A stretch of 64,000 bases of DNA from Fulvitalea axinellae. Its GTDB lineage: Bacteria; Bacteroidota; Bacteroidia; Cytophagales; Cyclobacteriaceae. The stretch spans positions 4,802,545-4,866,544 of the forward strand of contig NZ_AP025314.1 of NCBI RefSeq assembly GCF_036492835.1. The letters run 5' to 3'. Positions within the stretch are counted from its first letter, which is position 1; every line of letters starts with the position of its first letter. The notes under the pieces were generated by a model. It was not told the origin of the DNA and made no database searches. It saw only the letters and a list, made by a program, of their open reading frames with translations. Of this stretch, positions 32,577 through 41,593 are shown in pieces. The position numbers and the translations under genes are program-made.

Positions 32577-33563
32577 GGTAAATGCGTTCCAACGGTGCAG
32601 GTTTCCCTGTTTAAAGGTGGCGCTTCTAAAAAAGTACGAATACCGCAACCCCAATCTGGCATAATGGACTTCGATACCGAAATCGTCTTCCGCCAAAAAG
32701 TGGCTAAGATCATAATTAGCGATACCTCTTTGGGGTTTTTCATTTAGTATAATTCCGCCCTGAAGCGTAGCGTCATAAATCACAAAACGCCCGAAAATCC
32801 GGATAAAAGCAAACAGCCTCCATTTTCCCGGCATATCGTCGTCACCGTCAAGAAACGAATCGTACCAGCCTATCCGGGCAAACACGCCAGCCTCCACATA
32901 ATCGAAAAGGCTCCCCATGGCGCCTTGGCCACGGAGCCACAATTCGGCGTTCGGGTGTTTCACGAAATTCCATGCGTAGGACAGAAAAGCGTTCACCACT
33001 ATATCATTCGGTATCTGTTTGTCCCAGCCCAAAGGCGTGGAAGTGGTAGGCAGAAGCTCGTGTATTCCCGTCTGTACAACCTCACCCAGAGCCCATTCGC
33101 CCATTACCCCAACGTACCATTCCGTAGCCCAAACCGTACGTTTCTCCTTGTTACGCGTAGTCCGCTTATGCGAAAGGGCCAAGAAGGCGGCGTATGGACG
33201 GTCTGACGGATGCTGAATCGTATCTGTAGTGCTGGAAGGCGTAAAAATATCCTGTATAAGGCCCAAATCGTAACTGGCGGCACCTTCGAAGCCTGGATGT
33301 ATCTCTTTGAGAAACCCCTTTCCGAAGCTTGGCGACCTGCTCCCGATTTTCAGCCCGTTCGTATAGTATTGGTCCGTTTTGTTAAAGAGATCGTTCGAAA
33401 AAACCAGATAGATGGAACGAGCGGTATCCACATCGTTTATTCTCTCTTCCTCTGATTGAGCAAAAGAGACACCCGCAGAGGCGAGCAACAATGCGGATAA
33501 GCAAACGGCAAACAGGCTATATGGGAGACGAGTTCTTTCCAATGCGAGAAACTTTCCCTGCAA
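32559..33563 (-). CDS. lpxR: Outer-membrane lipid A deacylase LpxR-like protein (DUF2219)
   Basis: The product has a signal peptide (about 10-36, SLFAVCLSALLLASAGVSFAQ) and the DUF2219 fold with FSNDLFNKTDQYYTNGLKIG, holding the Asn-Asp and Thr of the LpxR active site, plus SDRPYAAFLALS and the family's amphipathic strands to the C-terminus. LpxR removes the 3'-acyloxyacyl group of lipid A in the outer membrane. Length (334 aa) fits. The start is a TTG at 33563: no ATG or GTG in frame precedes the signal peptide, and the only later ones would destroy it. Its last 18 bp overlap tail-to-tail with the end of the AraC-type gene. Confidence 0.88.
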   Translation of the reverse strand: MQGKFLALERTRLPYSLFAVCLSALLLASAGVSFAQSEEERINDVDTARSIYLVFSNDLFNKTDQYYTNGLKIGSRSPSFGKGFLKEIHPGFEGAASYDLGLIQDIFTPSSTTDTIQHPSDRPYAAFLALSHKRTTRNKEKRTVWATEWYVGVMGEWALGEVVQTGIHELLPTTSTPLGWDKQIPNDIVVNAFLSYAWNFVKHPNAELWLRGQGAMGSLFDYVEAGVFARIGWYDSFLDGDDDMPGKWRLFAFIRIFGRFVIYDATLQGGIILNEKPQRGIANYDLSHFLAEDDFGIEVHYARLGLRYSYFFRSATFKQGNLHRWNAFTLSWDL

Positions 33564-33606
33564 AGCGCCATCATTGTGCCAATAGCTTTACCCTAATGAA
33601 ATAAGT

Positions 33607-33719
33607 AGTACAAAGTAAAAAGAAACTCTGCGAAGACCGTCAAAAGACATTGATTTACAGTGGACTGCGAATAATTCTTCCGTTTTATGGAAGCGTAAAA
33701 ACTATTTTACCAGAAGTGC
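33607..33719. repeat. Intergenic element with terminal inverted repeats, copy 1
   Basis: It begins AGTACAAAGTAAAAAG and ends CTATTTTACCAGAAGTGCA, whose reverse complement resembles the left end. Internal sequence includes AGACCGTC. It is a divergent member of a family seen also at 37018, 46745, 48055 and 55504. Confidence 0.5.
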
Positions 33720-33754
33720 ATATTTGGGAAGCGAATTCGATTTTTGCAAAAGCC

Positions 33755-34081
33755 CTAGACATTGGAGATCAGTACCATAACCAGTATCGGCAAAGGCACA
33801 GCCAAAAACATACAGGCCATCCCAACGATAGCCAAAGCCCTGTTTTTCTTATACTTCCAGCACCCAATCCCTCCCAGAATCATCCCCGTAAGGAAAATTA
33901 TCAGGAACGGTCCTGTACCGTAAGAGACCGCCATAGGGGAAATTCCTCCAGTAAACCCGTCTCCGTAAAATCTAACCATAGCCTTGTGTACCGAATAAAT
34001 CATGAAAACACGAAGCAACAACACCAGTAAACCGAATATAAAAACCATAAGGTTTAGCCACCCTCTTTCCTTTTTTATCAT
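33755..34081 (-). CDS. Small membrane protein of unknown function
   Basis: The 108-residue product has three hydrophobic segments (about 10-30 LMVFIFGLLVLLLRVFMIY, 58-75 FLIIFLTGMILGGIGC, 83-106 LAIVGMACMFLAVPLPILVMVLI) and the short basic connecting part WKYKKNRAL. No family was recognised. It is upstream of uvrA's terminator on the same strand direction but separate. It may be a lone hypothetical; coding status rests on the strong membrane pattern and the ATG start. Confidence 0.55.
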   Translation of the reverse strand: MIKKERGWLNLMVFIFGLLVLLLRVFMIYSVHKAMVRFYGDGFTGGISPMAVSYGTGPFLIIFLTGMILGGIGCWKYKKNRALAIVGMACMFLAVPLPILVMVLISNV

Positions 34082-34123
34082 AAAAAATCGAGTCTTTAGA
34101 ATAGAAGTCTAAATATAAAAATT

Positions 34124-34148
34124 CGGACACACTGAATAAGCGTGTCCG
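34124..34148 (-). terminator. Terminator of uvrA
   Basis: CGGACACGC pairs with GTGTGTCCG around TTATTCA and the minus strand continues AATTTTTAT. It lies 20 bp after the uvrA stop codon. Confidence 0.85.
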
Positions 34149-34167
34149 AAGTATATTCAAAAGCCCA

Positions 34168-36978
34168 TTACACCTTTCCTTTCAGAAAACGGGCAGTGTA
34201 ATTGTCCTCAAGTTTGACCATTTCCTCGGGCGTTCCCTCAAAATTGAGATAACCGCCCTCGTCTCCGCCTTCCGGACCAAGGTCGATAATCCAGTCGGCC
34301 GATTTTACCACTTCCGGATTATGTTCGATTATCACGGCGCTACTTCCGTGGTTTACCAAAGCGTTGATTGAATCGAGCAATTTCCGGATATCGTGGAAAT
34401 GAAGTCCCGTAGTCGGTTCGTCGAAGATAAAGAGCACGTGGTCCTTGTTGCGGGCGTTTTGGCCTTTGCCCAAGAAGAAAGCCAGCTTTACGCGTTGCGC
34501 TTCTCCGCCTGACAGCGAATTCGCCGATTGGCCGAGGCAAATATACCCGAGCCCAACGTCCATCAGAGGTTTAAGCTTATTGCGTACGGCCTTGCTTTCC
34601 GAGAAAAACTCGATAGCTTCCTCCACAGTCAACTCCAACACTTCGGAAATATCCTTGCCTTTGTATTTGACATCCAGAACCTCCTGCTTGAAGCGCTTGC
34701 CCTTACAGCTTTCGCAAGTCAGGTGAAGGTCGGCCATAAACTGCATTTCCACCGTTACGGTTCCTTCGCCTTCGCAAACTTCGCAACGTCCGCCCTCCAC
34801 GTTAAACGAGAAATGGGCGGGCTTGTAGCCGCGCTGTTTGGCCATAGTCTGGGCGGCGAACAGCGCTCTTATCGAATCGTAGGCCTTTACGTAAGTCACC
34901 GGATTGGAGCGCGAAGATTTCCCGATCGGGTTTTGGTCCACAAACTCCACGTGCGTCACCTTGTCCACATCGCCGAATACGCCTTCCATTTTGCCCGTTT
35001 CGGCCGAAACCTGTTCCAATATTTTCCCGATTCCGGGGTAAAGGAGCTTTTTGACCAAAGTCGATTTTCCGGAACCGCTGACTCCCGTCACCACCGTCAG
35101 GGTGTTGAGCGGGAATTTTACGTCTATATTCTTGAGATTGTTTTCTCTTGCTCCCCGCACTTCCAGAGCGTATTTCCACGGCCTCCGTTTTTCCGGAATA
35201 CTGATGCTGTCAGTGCCGTTAAGGTAGCGGGCGGTGTACGTGTTGTCCGCTTTGCGGAGCTCGTCCAAAGTTCCTTGGAACATCAGCTCACCACCGTGGG
35301 CACCGGCATCCGGGCCAATGTCTATGATTTGGTCGGCCGAGAGCATCACTTCCTCCTCGTGTTCCACCACTATTACGGTATTGCCCAAATCCCGGAGGGT
35401 TTTCAGTACGCCCACCAAGCGTTCCGTATCTCTCGGGTGCAATCCGATACTGGGTTCGTCGAGAATGTACATCGAGCCAACCAAGGCACTGCCCAGCGAA
35501 GTAGCCAGCTTGATCCGCTGGTATTCTCCGCCCGAAAGGGTAGAGGTAAGCCGGTTCAAAGTCAAATAACCGAGACCTACCCGTTCCAGATATTCCAGAC
35601 GGTTGACCACCTCTTTAAGCAATCGTTTGGCGATTTTGTAATCGTGATCGCTCAATTTCAGATCACGGAAAAAAGCACCGACCGTAGAAACCGGCATCAG
35701 TACCAAATCGATAATCGACTTGCCGTTGATCTTGACAAATCCGGCGTCTTTGCGCAAGCGCGTACCGTGACAGTCCGGACAGCTTGTCCTTCCGCGGTAG
35801 CGGGAAAGCATGACGCGATACTGTATTTTATGCTTTTTGGATTCGAGATGCTTAAAGAAAGCGTTTAAACCCTTAAAGTATTTGTTCCCAGTCCAGATTA
35901 ATTCTTTTTGATCTTCCGTCAGATCACAGTACGGGCGGTGCACCGGAAAGCCAAACTCGGAAGAGTTGTTGATCAGGGCTTTGCCCCATTTTCCCATCGT
36001 GGCGCCCTGCCATGGCGCAATGGCTCCATCGTACACGGATTTCGATTTGTTGGGAATCACCAAATCCGCATCGATTCCTATTACGCTACCAAAGCCTTCG
36101 CAAGTTTTACAGGCTCCGTATGGGTTGTTAAAGGTGAAAAGGTTTACGCTCGGCTCCTCAAACTTGAGGCCGTCAAGTTCGAATTTGTCCGAAAATTCAC
36201 GGCGCTCGCCACCTAAAACCTCCACTTCGCAGATTCCCGCTCCCTCAAAGAAAGCCGTCTGCACGGAATCCGCCGTACGGAAAGCGAAATCGTCGCTGTC
36301 GTGTGTCACGCTGAGGCGATCGATCAACACACGGTAACGTTCCGGGTCTTTCATTTGCCCCAAATCGGCGAGCAAGTCCTCGATAAAAACGGGCTCGCCG
36401 TCCAACGACAGGCGGGTGTAGCCTTTGCTCATCAGAATATTCAGTTCCTGTTCCAGCGTCCGGCCTTCGTGGATAATAAACGGAGCCAACACCGTCATGC
36501 GGGTTCCCTCCTCATGCGAAGCCACAAACTCCACCACGTCGGTTACGGAATGCTTGGTGACTTCGTTTCCGCTTACCGGCGAGAAAGTCTTGCCCACCCG
36601 GGCGAAAAGCAACCGGAGGTAATCGTAAATCTCCGTAGAAGTGCCCACCGTAGAGCGCGGATTGCGGGTGTTCACCTTCTGCTCTATGGCGATAGCCGGC
36701 GCCACGCCCCTGATATAGTCAACTTCCGGCTTTTCCATCCGGCCAAGGAACTGCCTGGCGTACGAACTGAGGCTCTCCACGTACATACGCTGTCCTTCGG
36801 CGAAAAGGGTATCGAAAGCCAAAGACGATTTGCCCGATCCGCTCAGGCCCGTCACCACCACCAGCTTGTTGCGGGGAATGGCTACGCTCAGGTTTTTCAG
36901 GTTGTTTACCCGAGCACCTTTTATGATGATAAACCGCTTGGGATCAAGCTTGTCGAAGTCCTTTTCGGGATGGATCAT
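34168..36978 (-). CDS. uvrA: Excinuclease ABC subunit A
   Basis: UvrA is the damage-recognition ATPase of nucleotide excision repair; it binds DNA as a dimer and loads UvrB. Both ATP-binding halves are complete: Walker A GLSGSGKSSLAFDT and GVSGSGKSTLVKK, ABC signatures LSGGEYQRIKLA and LSGGEAQRVKLA, and Walker B YILDEPSIGLHPRD and FIFDEPTTGLHFHD. The zinc modules with CKTC...CPDC and CEVCEGEGT...CESC are intact. The 936-aa length and the opening RFIIIKGARVNNLKNLSV fit. Single gene, with its own terminator. Confidence 0.97.
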   Translation of the reverse strand: MIHPEKDFDKLDPKRFIIIKGARVNNLKNLSVAIPRNKLVVVTGLSGSGKSSLAFDTLFAEGQRMYVESLSSYARQFLGRMEKPEVDYIRGVAPAIAIEQKVNTRNPRSTVGTSTEIYDYLRLLFARVGKTFSPVSGNEVTKHSVTDVVEFVASHEEGTRMTVLAPFIIHEGRTLEQELNILMSKGYTRLSLDGEPVFIEDLLADLGQMKDPERYRVLIDRLSVTHDSDDFAFRTADSVQTAFFEGAGICEVEVLGGERREFSDKFELDGLKFEEPSVNLFTFNNPYGACKTCEGFGSVIGIDADLVIPNKSKSVYDGAIAPWQGATMGKWGKALINNSSEFGFPVHRPYCDLTEDQKELIWTGNKYFKGLNAFFKHLESKKHKIQYRVMLSRYRGRTSCPDCHGTRLRKDAGFVKINGKSIIDLVLMPVSTVGAFFRDLKLSDHDYKIAKRLLKEVVNRLEYLERVGLGYLTLNRLTSTLSGGEYQRIKLATSLGSALVGSMYILDEPSIGLHPRDTERLVGVLKTLRDLGNTVIVVEHEEEVMLSADQIIDIGPDAGAHGGELMFQGTLDELRKADNTYTARYLNGTDSISIPEKRRPWKYALEVRGARENNLKNIDVKFPLNTLTVVTGVSGSGKSTLVKKLLYPGIGKILEQVSAETGKMEGVFGDVDKVTHVEFVDQNPIGKSSRSNPVTYVKAYDSIRALFAAQTMAKQRGYKPAHFSFNVEGGRCEVCEGEGTVTVEMQFMADLHLTCESCKGKRFKQEVLDVKYKGKDISEVLELTVEEAIEFFSESKAVRNKLKPLMDVGLGYICLGQSANSLSGGEAQRVKLAFFLGKGQNARNKDHVLFIFDEPTTGLHFHDIRKLLDSINALVNHGSSAVIIEHNPEVVKSADWIIDLGPEGGDEGGYLNFEGTPEEMVKLEDNYTARFLKGKV

Positions 36979-37017
36979 TGTTTTTCCGGATGGAATGAAT
37001 ATTCGTTTACTTCTTAT

Positions 37018-37139
37018 AGTACAGAGTAATGAGTAAAGCGTAAAGAGACCGTTTGGTGAATTTCTGGATAATTCCGCTCTTGCCTCTTGATGCTTTTTCT
37101 TTCGGTTGTTTGACGCATTAACTCGTTACACGGTAGACT
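37018..37139. repeat. Intergenic element with terminal inverted repeats, copy 2
   Basis: It begins AGTACAGAGTAATGAGTAAA and continues GCGTAAAGAGACCG, like copies at 46745 and 55504. It ends CTCGTTACACGGTAGACT, whose reverse complement matches the left end loosely. It lies between uvrA and the convergent-side membrane gene. Confidence 0.6.
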
Positions 37140-37155
37140 TGGTTTTAACCTCGGC

Positions 37156-37578
37156 TTAGTCCGCAAGGTCGTTACCAATCTTTTTCGAGAGGAAAAAGGC
37201 GGGAATCGCCAAAACGGAGCCCAACACTGCGCCCGCAATCACCGAAATAAACGGCGAGGCCAAAGCGCCCAACCATTCGAAAGGTTCCGTAAGCGCCCAA
37301 TACTCCACGCCAAGAACCAAGGCCACGGCTCCCATAAGTCTGGCGTTTAGCCAAACGGCACCTGCCAAAGTCTCGGCTCCAGGATATGCGCCACGGCGCT
37401 CAAGCGTATTCGACAAAGTCAGCAAGGCAAATAGCACAACCAGGTACGACTCCTGCAAATAGGGAAGCGCTATGCCAAATAAATTAGGCAAAAGTAGCGT
37501 AGGTTGCGCAAAAACGATCCCGAACAGGCCGTAAAGGCCCGTCTGAACCCAAGGATTCGGATGTACTAAGACTCTCAT
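37156..37578 (-). CDS. Membrane protein of unknown function
   Basis: The ATG at 37578 gives a 140-residue product (MRVLVHPNPWVQTGLYGLFG) with about four hydrophobic segments (LYGLFGIVFAQPTLLLPNLF, SYLVVLFALLTLSN, LMGAVALVLGVEYW, SVIAGAVLGSVLAIPAFFL), charged ends and a short C-terminal tail. The TTG at 37590 is an alternative. No family was recognised. It is transcribed in the same direction as uvrA, upstream of it, separated by the repeat element. Confidence 0.6.
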   Translation of the reverse strand: MRVLVHPNPWVQTGLYGLFGIVFAQPTLLLPNLFGIALPYLQESYLVVLFALLTLSNTLERRGAYPGAETLAGAVWLNARLMGAVALVLGVEYWALTEPFEWLGALASPFISVIAGAVLGSVLAIPAFFLSKKIGNDLAD

Positions 37579-37770
37579 ACTTACTGTCAATTTCTCACTT
37601 TACCAATCTTGTTGGCCAATACCATAAATATAAGCAATTCGATTCCGAAAATCCTTGGCTTTTCGAAAAGTATATCTTGAATTTGGAAGGAATTTTTAAT
37701 AGATGCTTGCCAACGCTTTTCTGAGGATATTCTGTTCGGGAAAAATCAGCGCTTTGTCAGGCGCAAAAGA

Positions 37771-37802
37771 AAGGCCGCACGGTACCTACTCCGAACGGCC
37801 TT
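37771..37802 (-). terminator. Terminator of the DJ-1/PfpI-like gene
   Basis: AAGGCCG.ACGG pairs with CCG.ACGGCCTT; the minus strand reads TTTCTTTTG after it. It follows the stop at 37830. Confidence 0.6.
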
Positions 37803-37829
37803 CTATAATTTACTATCGAATAAAAGTGT

Positions 37830-38426
37830 CTAGTTTGACATAGTCTGTTTTTTCTCCGTAACCCTCAAACCCAAAATATCAAGGAAAGCGCGGATCCACT
37901 CGGGGTGGGCGGGCCAAGCCGGAGCCGTAACCAAATTACCGTCCGTTACAGCCGTATGCACCGGCACTTCCACATATTCGCCGTCGGCCAAAGTAATTTC
38001 GGGCGCCACGGCCGGATAAGCCGTCAGTCTTCGACCGGAAAGTACCTTGGCTGCTGTCAGTATCTGTATACCGTGACAAATCGCCGCAACTGGCTTATTC
38101 TCCTTGAAAAAATGTTTTACATGCTCCAGCACAGTCGGGTTAAGCCTCAAATATTCCGGCGCTCGTCCGCCCACTATTACCAAACCGTCGTAGAGTTCAG
38201 GATTTATTTTATCGAACGTGGCGTTCAGAGTAAAGTAATGGCCTTTTTTTTCAGAATATGTCTGCTCCCCTTCAAAATCATGAATCGCCGTAATCACTTT
38301 GTCGCCCGCTGATTTGTCCGGACATACGGCGTGCACCTCGCAACCAATCATCTGTAACATCTGAAACGGAACCATGGTCTCATAGTCCTCGGCGTAATCA
38401 CCGGTAAGCAGGAGTATATTTTTCAT
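37830..38426 (-). CDS. DJ-1/PfpI family protein
   Basis: The 198-residue cytosolic product has the Rossmann-like DJ-1/PfpI fold: NILLLTGDYAEDYETMVPFQML, YDGLVIVGGRAPEYLRL, then the nucleophile elbow AAICHGIQILTAAKVL with the reactive cysteine and neighbouring histidine, and the final PVHTAVTDGNLVTAPAWPAH. The acidic residue that activates the cysteine lies in the first strand. Members act as glyoxalases, deglycases or chaperones; PfpI-like proteases are a further option. No context narrows this. Single gene with a terminator. Confidence 0.9.
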   Translation of the reverse strand: MKNILLLTGDYAEDYETMVPFQMLQMIGCEVHAVCPDKSAGDKVITAIHDFEGEQTYSEKKGHYFTLNATFDKINPELYDGLVIVGGRAPEYLRLNPTVLEHVKHFFKENKPVAAICHGIQILTAAKVLSGRRLTAYPAVAPEITLADGEYVEVPVHTAVTDGNLVTAPAWPAHPEWIRAFLDILGLRVTEKKQTMSN

Positions 38427-38689
38427 TTCTTAAAGTGTTATGGTTTAGAAAAATCACAGTGTCTGAAATATTTCAAATAACGCCTCGGGAAAAAGCCAAC
38501 CCCCGAAAGCTATCAGCGCCAACCTCCACGCTCCATTTGGCCAAACACACCTCACAACACAAAATCCAACATGCTTTTTTCTCTGCGCAAAATCTTTCTC
38601 AGAAAATACGAACACTTTCAAGTTAGTAATTTTTATAAAAAAAATGACAAATTTTTAATTCAAAAAATCATATTTTTTATTTGTACTTT

Positions 38690-38849
38690 TATTCAATTAT
38701 CCTTTTTAATCTGCTAAAAGGCAAAAAAATCACTATCGGCGTAGGGGGATTGGCCTTCTAAAACGTACTTGTATATGATAGCGCACCAAACGTTGTCAAA
38801 TAGGCTTTATAGGTTCAGGCCCTCCTCTCAAGGGGGCCTTTCTTTTTTC
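38690..38849 (+). ncRNA. Possible small RNA ending in a rho-independent terminator
   Basis: The 160 bases before the stem AGGCCCTCCT...AGGGGGCCT plus TTTCTTTTTT (38817-38849) carry no open frame of useful length. They can pair internally: CTATC with GATAG, AAACGT with ACGTT. A TACTTTTA element in an AT-rich stretch at about 38685 could be the promoter. Both neighbouring genes read to the left, so this plus-strand terminator has no protein gene of its own. Family not recognised. Confidence 0.3.
38817..38849 (+). terminator. Terminator on the plus strand with no upstream protein gene
   Basis: AGGCCCTCCT pairs with AGGGGGCCT around CTCA, followed by TTTCTTTTTT. It points to a short transcript just upstream. 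Confidence 0.75.
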
Positions 38850-38981
38850 GGGCAGCTTTTACTGCATTCGCAATGGTTTTCTCATGAAAACTCTCGTGAC
38901 TGTACAAAGTAAGCCCTACATGTTTATCGAATGAAAAAACACACAGAACGCTTTACCCATTACCCTTTACTAAAAAAGGAA

Positions 38982-39007
38982 GAGGCCGTCTCTTTCGAAA
39001 CGACCTC
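38982..39007 (-). terminator. Weak terminator-like hairpin for the unknown lipoprotein transcript
   Basis: GAGG.CGT pairs with ACG.CCTC and the minus strand continues CTTCCTTTTTTAG. It lies about 260 bp past the stop at 39271, implying a long 3' region if it is used. Confidence 0.4.
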
Positions 39008-39270
39008 CGGTTTGCGTAGATAAATTTGTGTATGAATTTCGGTATCGAATAAATATTGGCTTCCTGGCTGTTTCACTAACCCTTTCTCCAAACTCCGTTA
39101 AATCACATGGAGCCTTGATTGGGGTTTTGTCTCCACTAAAACCGTCTGGAAGCTTTTTTAATAATGCTTTTTTCGAATGTTTTAAATTAACCTACGCCCC
39201 TTTACTCTCCCTCTTCAACTGACTAACAAGCATAACGTCAAATACTATGTTTGGTCATCAATTATGAGTC

Positions 39271-40374
39271 TTATGATCCTGCCATCTCTATTTTCAAGTC
39301 CGAGATAGTTTTAGGCTTGAAAGGAGTAAGTTTGGAAATGTCAACGAACTGGGCTGAGAATCCTTCCGGACGTTTATCGCCCGAAGAGTGGAACGTATAG
39401 CCTTTGTAGTACGAAGCGCCCTTCATTCCGGCCAAGTATTTTTCCACCTGAGGATATTTCTTCGCATCAAGCTCTTTCTTGTATACATTGTAGAGAGAGT
39501 AAGCGCTCAGGAGATCCTTGTTCTCGTCCAAGTTTTGCGGAGCGAGACCAAGCTTGGCCACGGCGATTTTCGTCTTAGCGTTGCAACGGATAGCGAAGGC
39601 GTAATTCTTCCCTTTGTTCGCCTGTTTCACAATCCACATATTCGGGCTGTTTGAGTTACCGAAGAACTCAAAGATGTCGCCTTTGCGGGTTACGGTGAAC
39701 TTGAGCTTATCTGTAGAAAGTCTGTAAGAAGCGATCCACCCAGTCAAAGAAACGGTCATGGTCTCGTCTGCCACCGCGGTTTTCTTCGTGTCGTAATCAA
39801 TTCTGTACAAAGCCTTGGGAACTGACTTATACGCTTTCTGGTCCAAATTAAACGGCTTGATCAACACCAACGCTTTCTTTGTCGGGTTACCGTTCCACAG
39901 CATGCGCACGGCCAGTTTATCCGTTCCGCCGTCGGTTACGGTCAATTCATAATCCCAAGTTTTGCCTTCGAAGCTTACCTTCTTCTTGAGCACGCCACGC
40001 TTGGTTCTGTTGTCATATTTGCCTTTATATTCAAAGCTGTCTTTGCCGTTCTTTTTATAATTACTCATCATGGCTAGCAACTCTTTGGTGATGTTCCCGG
40101 CTCTGTCTCCTTCGCCGATAATCTCCCTCAAGTGTTGCGACATGATCCTGCCGTTAACTTTTTCGAAAGGATTACTTACCGAAGCTCCTCTGAAAGTGCG
40201 ACGGGACAACTCTTCCATCTTCGCTGTATGGCTAACAGTCCTTGGCAGATCCATCATCACTTTTTTCGGAATACCTTTTTCAAGGTCCTTTACGGCGTCA
40301 TCGGCTCCGTTGTCTTGGCAAGCGGTAAAACCGAAAAACAGCAAGAGAAGGGATAACAGGTTTCTAGTTTTCAT
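39271..40374 (-). CDS. Lipoprotein of unknown function
   Basis: A lipoprotein signal (MKTRNLLSLLLLFFGFTAC, lipid on Cys19) is followed by a 348-residue mature part that I do not recognise. It begins with a helical segment (DLEKGIPKKVMMDLP) and continues as a beta-rich domain of regular short strands (KYDNRTKRGVLKKKVSF, WDYELTVTDGG, TMTVSLTGWIASY). It is likely anchored to a membrane facing the periplasm or cell surface. The gene has an unusually long, GC-rich leader up to a TACCTTTG promoter element at 40626-40633. No operon partner. Confidence 0.75.
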   Translation of the reverse strand: MKTRNLLSLLLLFFGFTACQDNGADDAVKDLEKGIPKKVMMDLPRTVSHTAKMEELSRRTFRGASVSNPFEKVNGRIMSQHLREIIGEGDRAGNITKELLAMMSNYKKNGKDSFEYKGKYDNRTKRGVLKKKVSFEGKTWDYELTVTDGGTDKLAVRMLWNGNPTKKALVLIKPFNLDQKAYKSVPKALYRIDYDTKKTAVADETMTVSLTGWIASYRLSTDKLKFTVTRKGDIFEFFGNSNSPNMWIVKQANKGKNYAFAIRCNAKTKIAVAKLGLAPQNLDENKDLLSAYSLYNVYKKELDAKKYPQVEKYLAGMKGASYYKGYTFHSSGDKRPEGFSAQFVDISKLTPFKPKTISDLKIEMAGS

Positions 40375-40633
40375 AATTATAAATGTTTGTGTTTTCTATA
40401 AATTACTAAGACCGGGACGATCCTGGACTTTCAAAAAATCCAGATCAAACCAAAAGACTATACCGGAACCGGTGCGGCCAAACGCCACATTTAAGACCGG
40501 ACCGGAGGGTTTCCGAGACAGCGAAGCGACGGGGGCTCAACCCGCGGGAACGGGCATCCGTCATCTTCGGTCGGCGGAAAGTCTTTCCGGCAGTGTATCG
40601 CCAGAATCGCCCCGACATCTTGAAACAAAGGTA
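40375..40633 (-). promoter_or_regulatory. Long GC-rich leader upstream of the lipoprotein gene, with -7 element TACCTTTG
   Basis: CAAAGGTA at 40626-40633 reads TACCTTTG on the minus strand, matching the Bacteroidota -7 element. Transcription from it would give a leader of roughly 240 nt with short self-complementary stretches (GGACC...GGTCC-type, GGTTCCGG/CCGGAACC at about 40462-40480), unlike the AT-rich upstream regions elsewhere. No riboswitch class was recognised. The rest of the gap to 40936 holds nothing clear. Confidence 0.35.
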
Positions 40634-40936
40634 TGCCGATACTTTTTCCGCTTTTCTGACATAGATCAAAAAGCGTTTTCCGGAAAAAAAGGACTTGGAA
40701 AAGTTTTGGGGAAATCTCACGAAGAAAACCGTCGCCATTCGTATCAGGGTCAAAATATGCCCGGTTTTCGAAAACTTGTTGCAGGAAAAAAACAACTGCG
40801 TTTTTTTCGAAGCTGTTTTATGCCTTTACGTTGCTTTTTCTATAATCATTTATCTATTTTCAAAATAAACTTGGATCCAAAAGGGTAATCCAAAACCGAA
40901 AAGCGATAATCCGGCACAAAAACCCGCCGATTACGT

Positions 40937-41548
40937 ATGAACCGGAAAACCATCGGAGGGAAAGTTATGACCGTATTACTACCGGAACTCATGCTTACCT
41001 TGTTCGGAATATCGTTTCTGATCTCGGCGCAAGAAGCCAACCGCTGGAGTTGGAGCGCCATATTCACGGCCAGTATGGTTTACTGGACCTTGATCGCCGA
41101 TCCGGAAACGCTCAAGGCCACTTGGCCCGCCGCTTTTATCATGATGAGTGTTTACGGTTTTGTGGCTTGGACAATCAAGCCCGGCATCGCCGAGAAAGTC
41201 AGGAAGATGTCTACGGCCACGCACTTGGTCATCAACGCCTCGGCGATCGCCGTTTTTCTTTTGCTGTCGTTAAGCCGGGCCGGAGACGGTCCTTTAAGGG
41301 CCGAATCCTTGGGCGAATTGCCCGTCGTTTACGGTCTTATGGCGCTTTTCCTGATTGCCAGAGGGGTTACCGGAGGTTGGTTGTACGGAGCTTTGGCCTG
41401 TGGGGCGGGAGCCATCGCATTAGCCGACGGAGGCAAGATGCTTTGCTCCCTGAATTTCGCCTTGTTCTCCCTTTTCGCTTTCGGCGGATATTGGCGTTGG
41501 TCAAACCGAAAAAAAGAAGGAGAAAATGTGGCCAACCCTTCAATTTGA
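40937..41548 (+). CDS. PnuC-like nicotinamide-nucleoside transporter family protein
   Basis: The product (203 aa) has about seven hydrophobic segments. The first part reads like PnuC transporters: ELMLTLFGISFLISAQEANRW, then SWSAIFTASMVYW and FIMMSVYGFVAWTIKPG. PnuC proteins carry nicotinamide riboside or related vitamins across the inner membrane by facilitated diffusion. The second half shows the same style, ending FALFSLFAFGGYWRW. The match is from pattern only; the vitamin is not determined, and there is no riboswitch or kinase nearby to name it. A terminator/attenuator hairpin separates it from thrA. Confidence 0.6.
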   Translation: MNRKTIGGKVMTVLLPELMLTLFGISFLISAQEANRWSWSAIFTASMVYWTLIADPETLKATWPAAFIMMSVYGFVAWTIKPGIAEKVRKMSTATHLVINASAIAVFLLLSLSRAGDGPLRAESLGELPVVYGLMALFLIARGVTGGWLYGALACGAGAIALADGGKMLCSLNFALFSLFAFGGYWRWSNRKKEGENVANPSI

Positions 41549-41593
41549 AATATTTTATTCTACACAATGATACCGTATTTAAAAAATATACGA

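Larger units (their letters stand above)
38427..39270. other. 840-bp interval without a protein gene
   Basis: I see no coding sequence. It holds a possible small RNA with a strong terminator (38690-38849) and a second hairpin (38982-39007) with a T run on the minus strand. The stretch 38430-38680 is AT-rich without clear signals, and 39020-39270 shows nothing further. Confidence 0.5.

Noticed and set aside
34528..35868. A 446-codon open frame opposite uvrA
   Set aside because: Antisense shadow of a highly conserved gene; no start context and no recognisable domain.
40445..40795. A 116-codon minus-strand open frame before the lipoprotein gene
   Set aside because: The composition is basic and irregular, and a -7 promoter element lies inside it; better explained as leader and upstream DNA.
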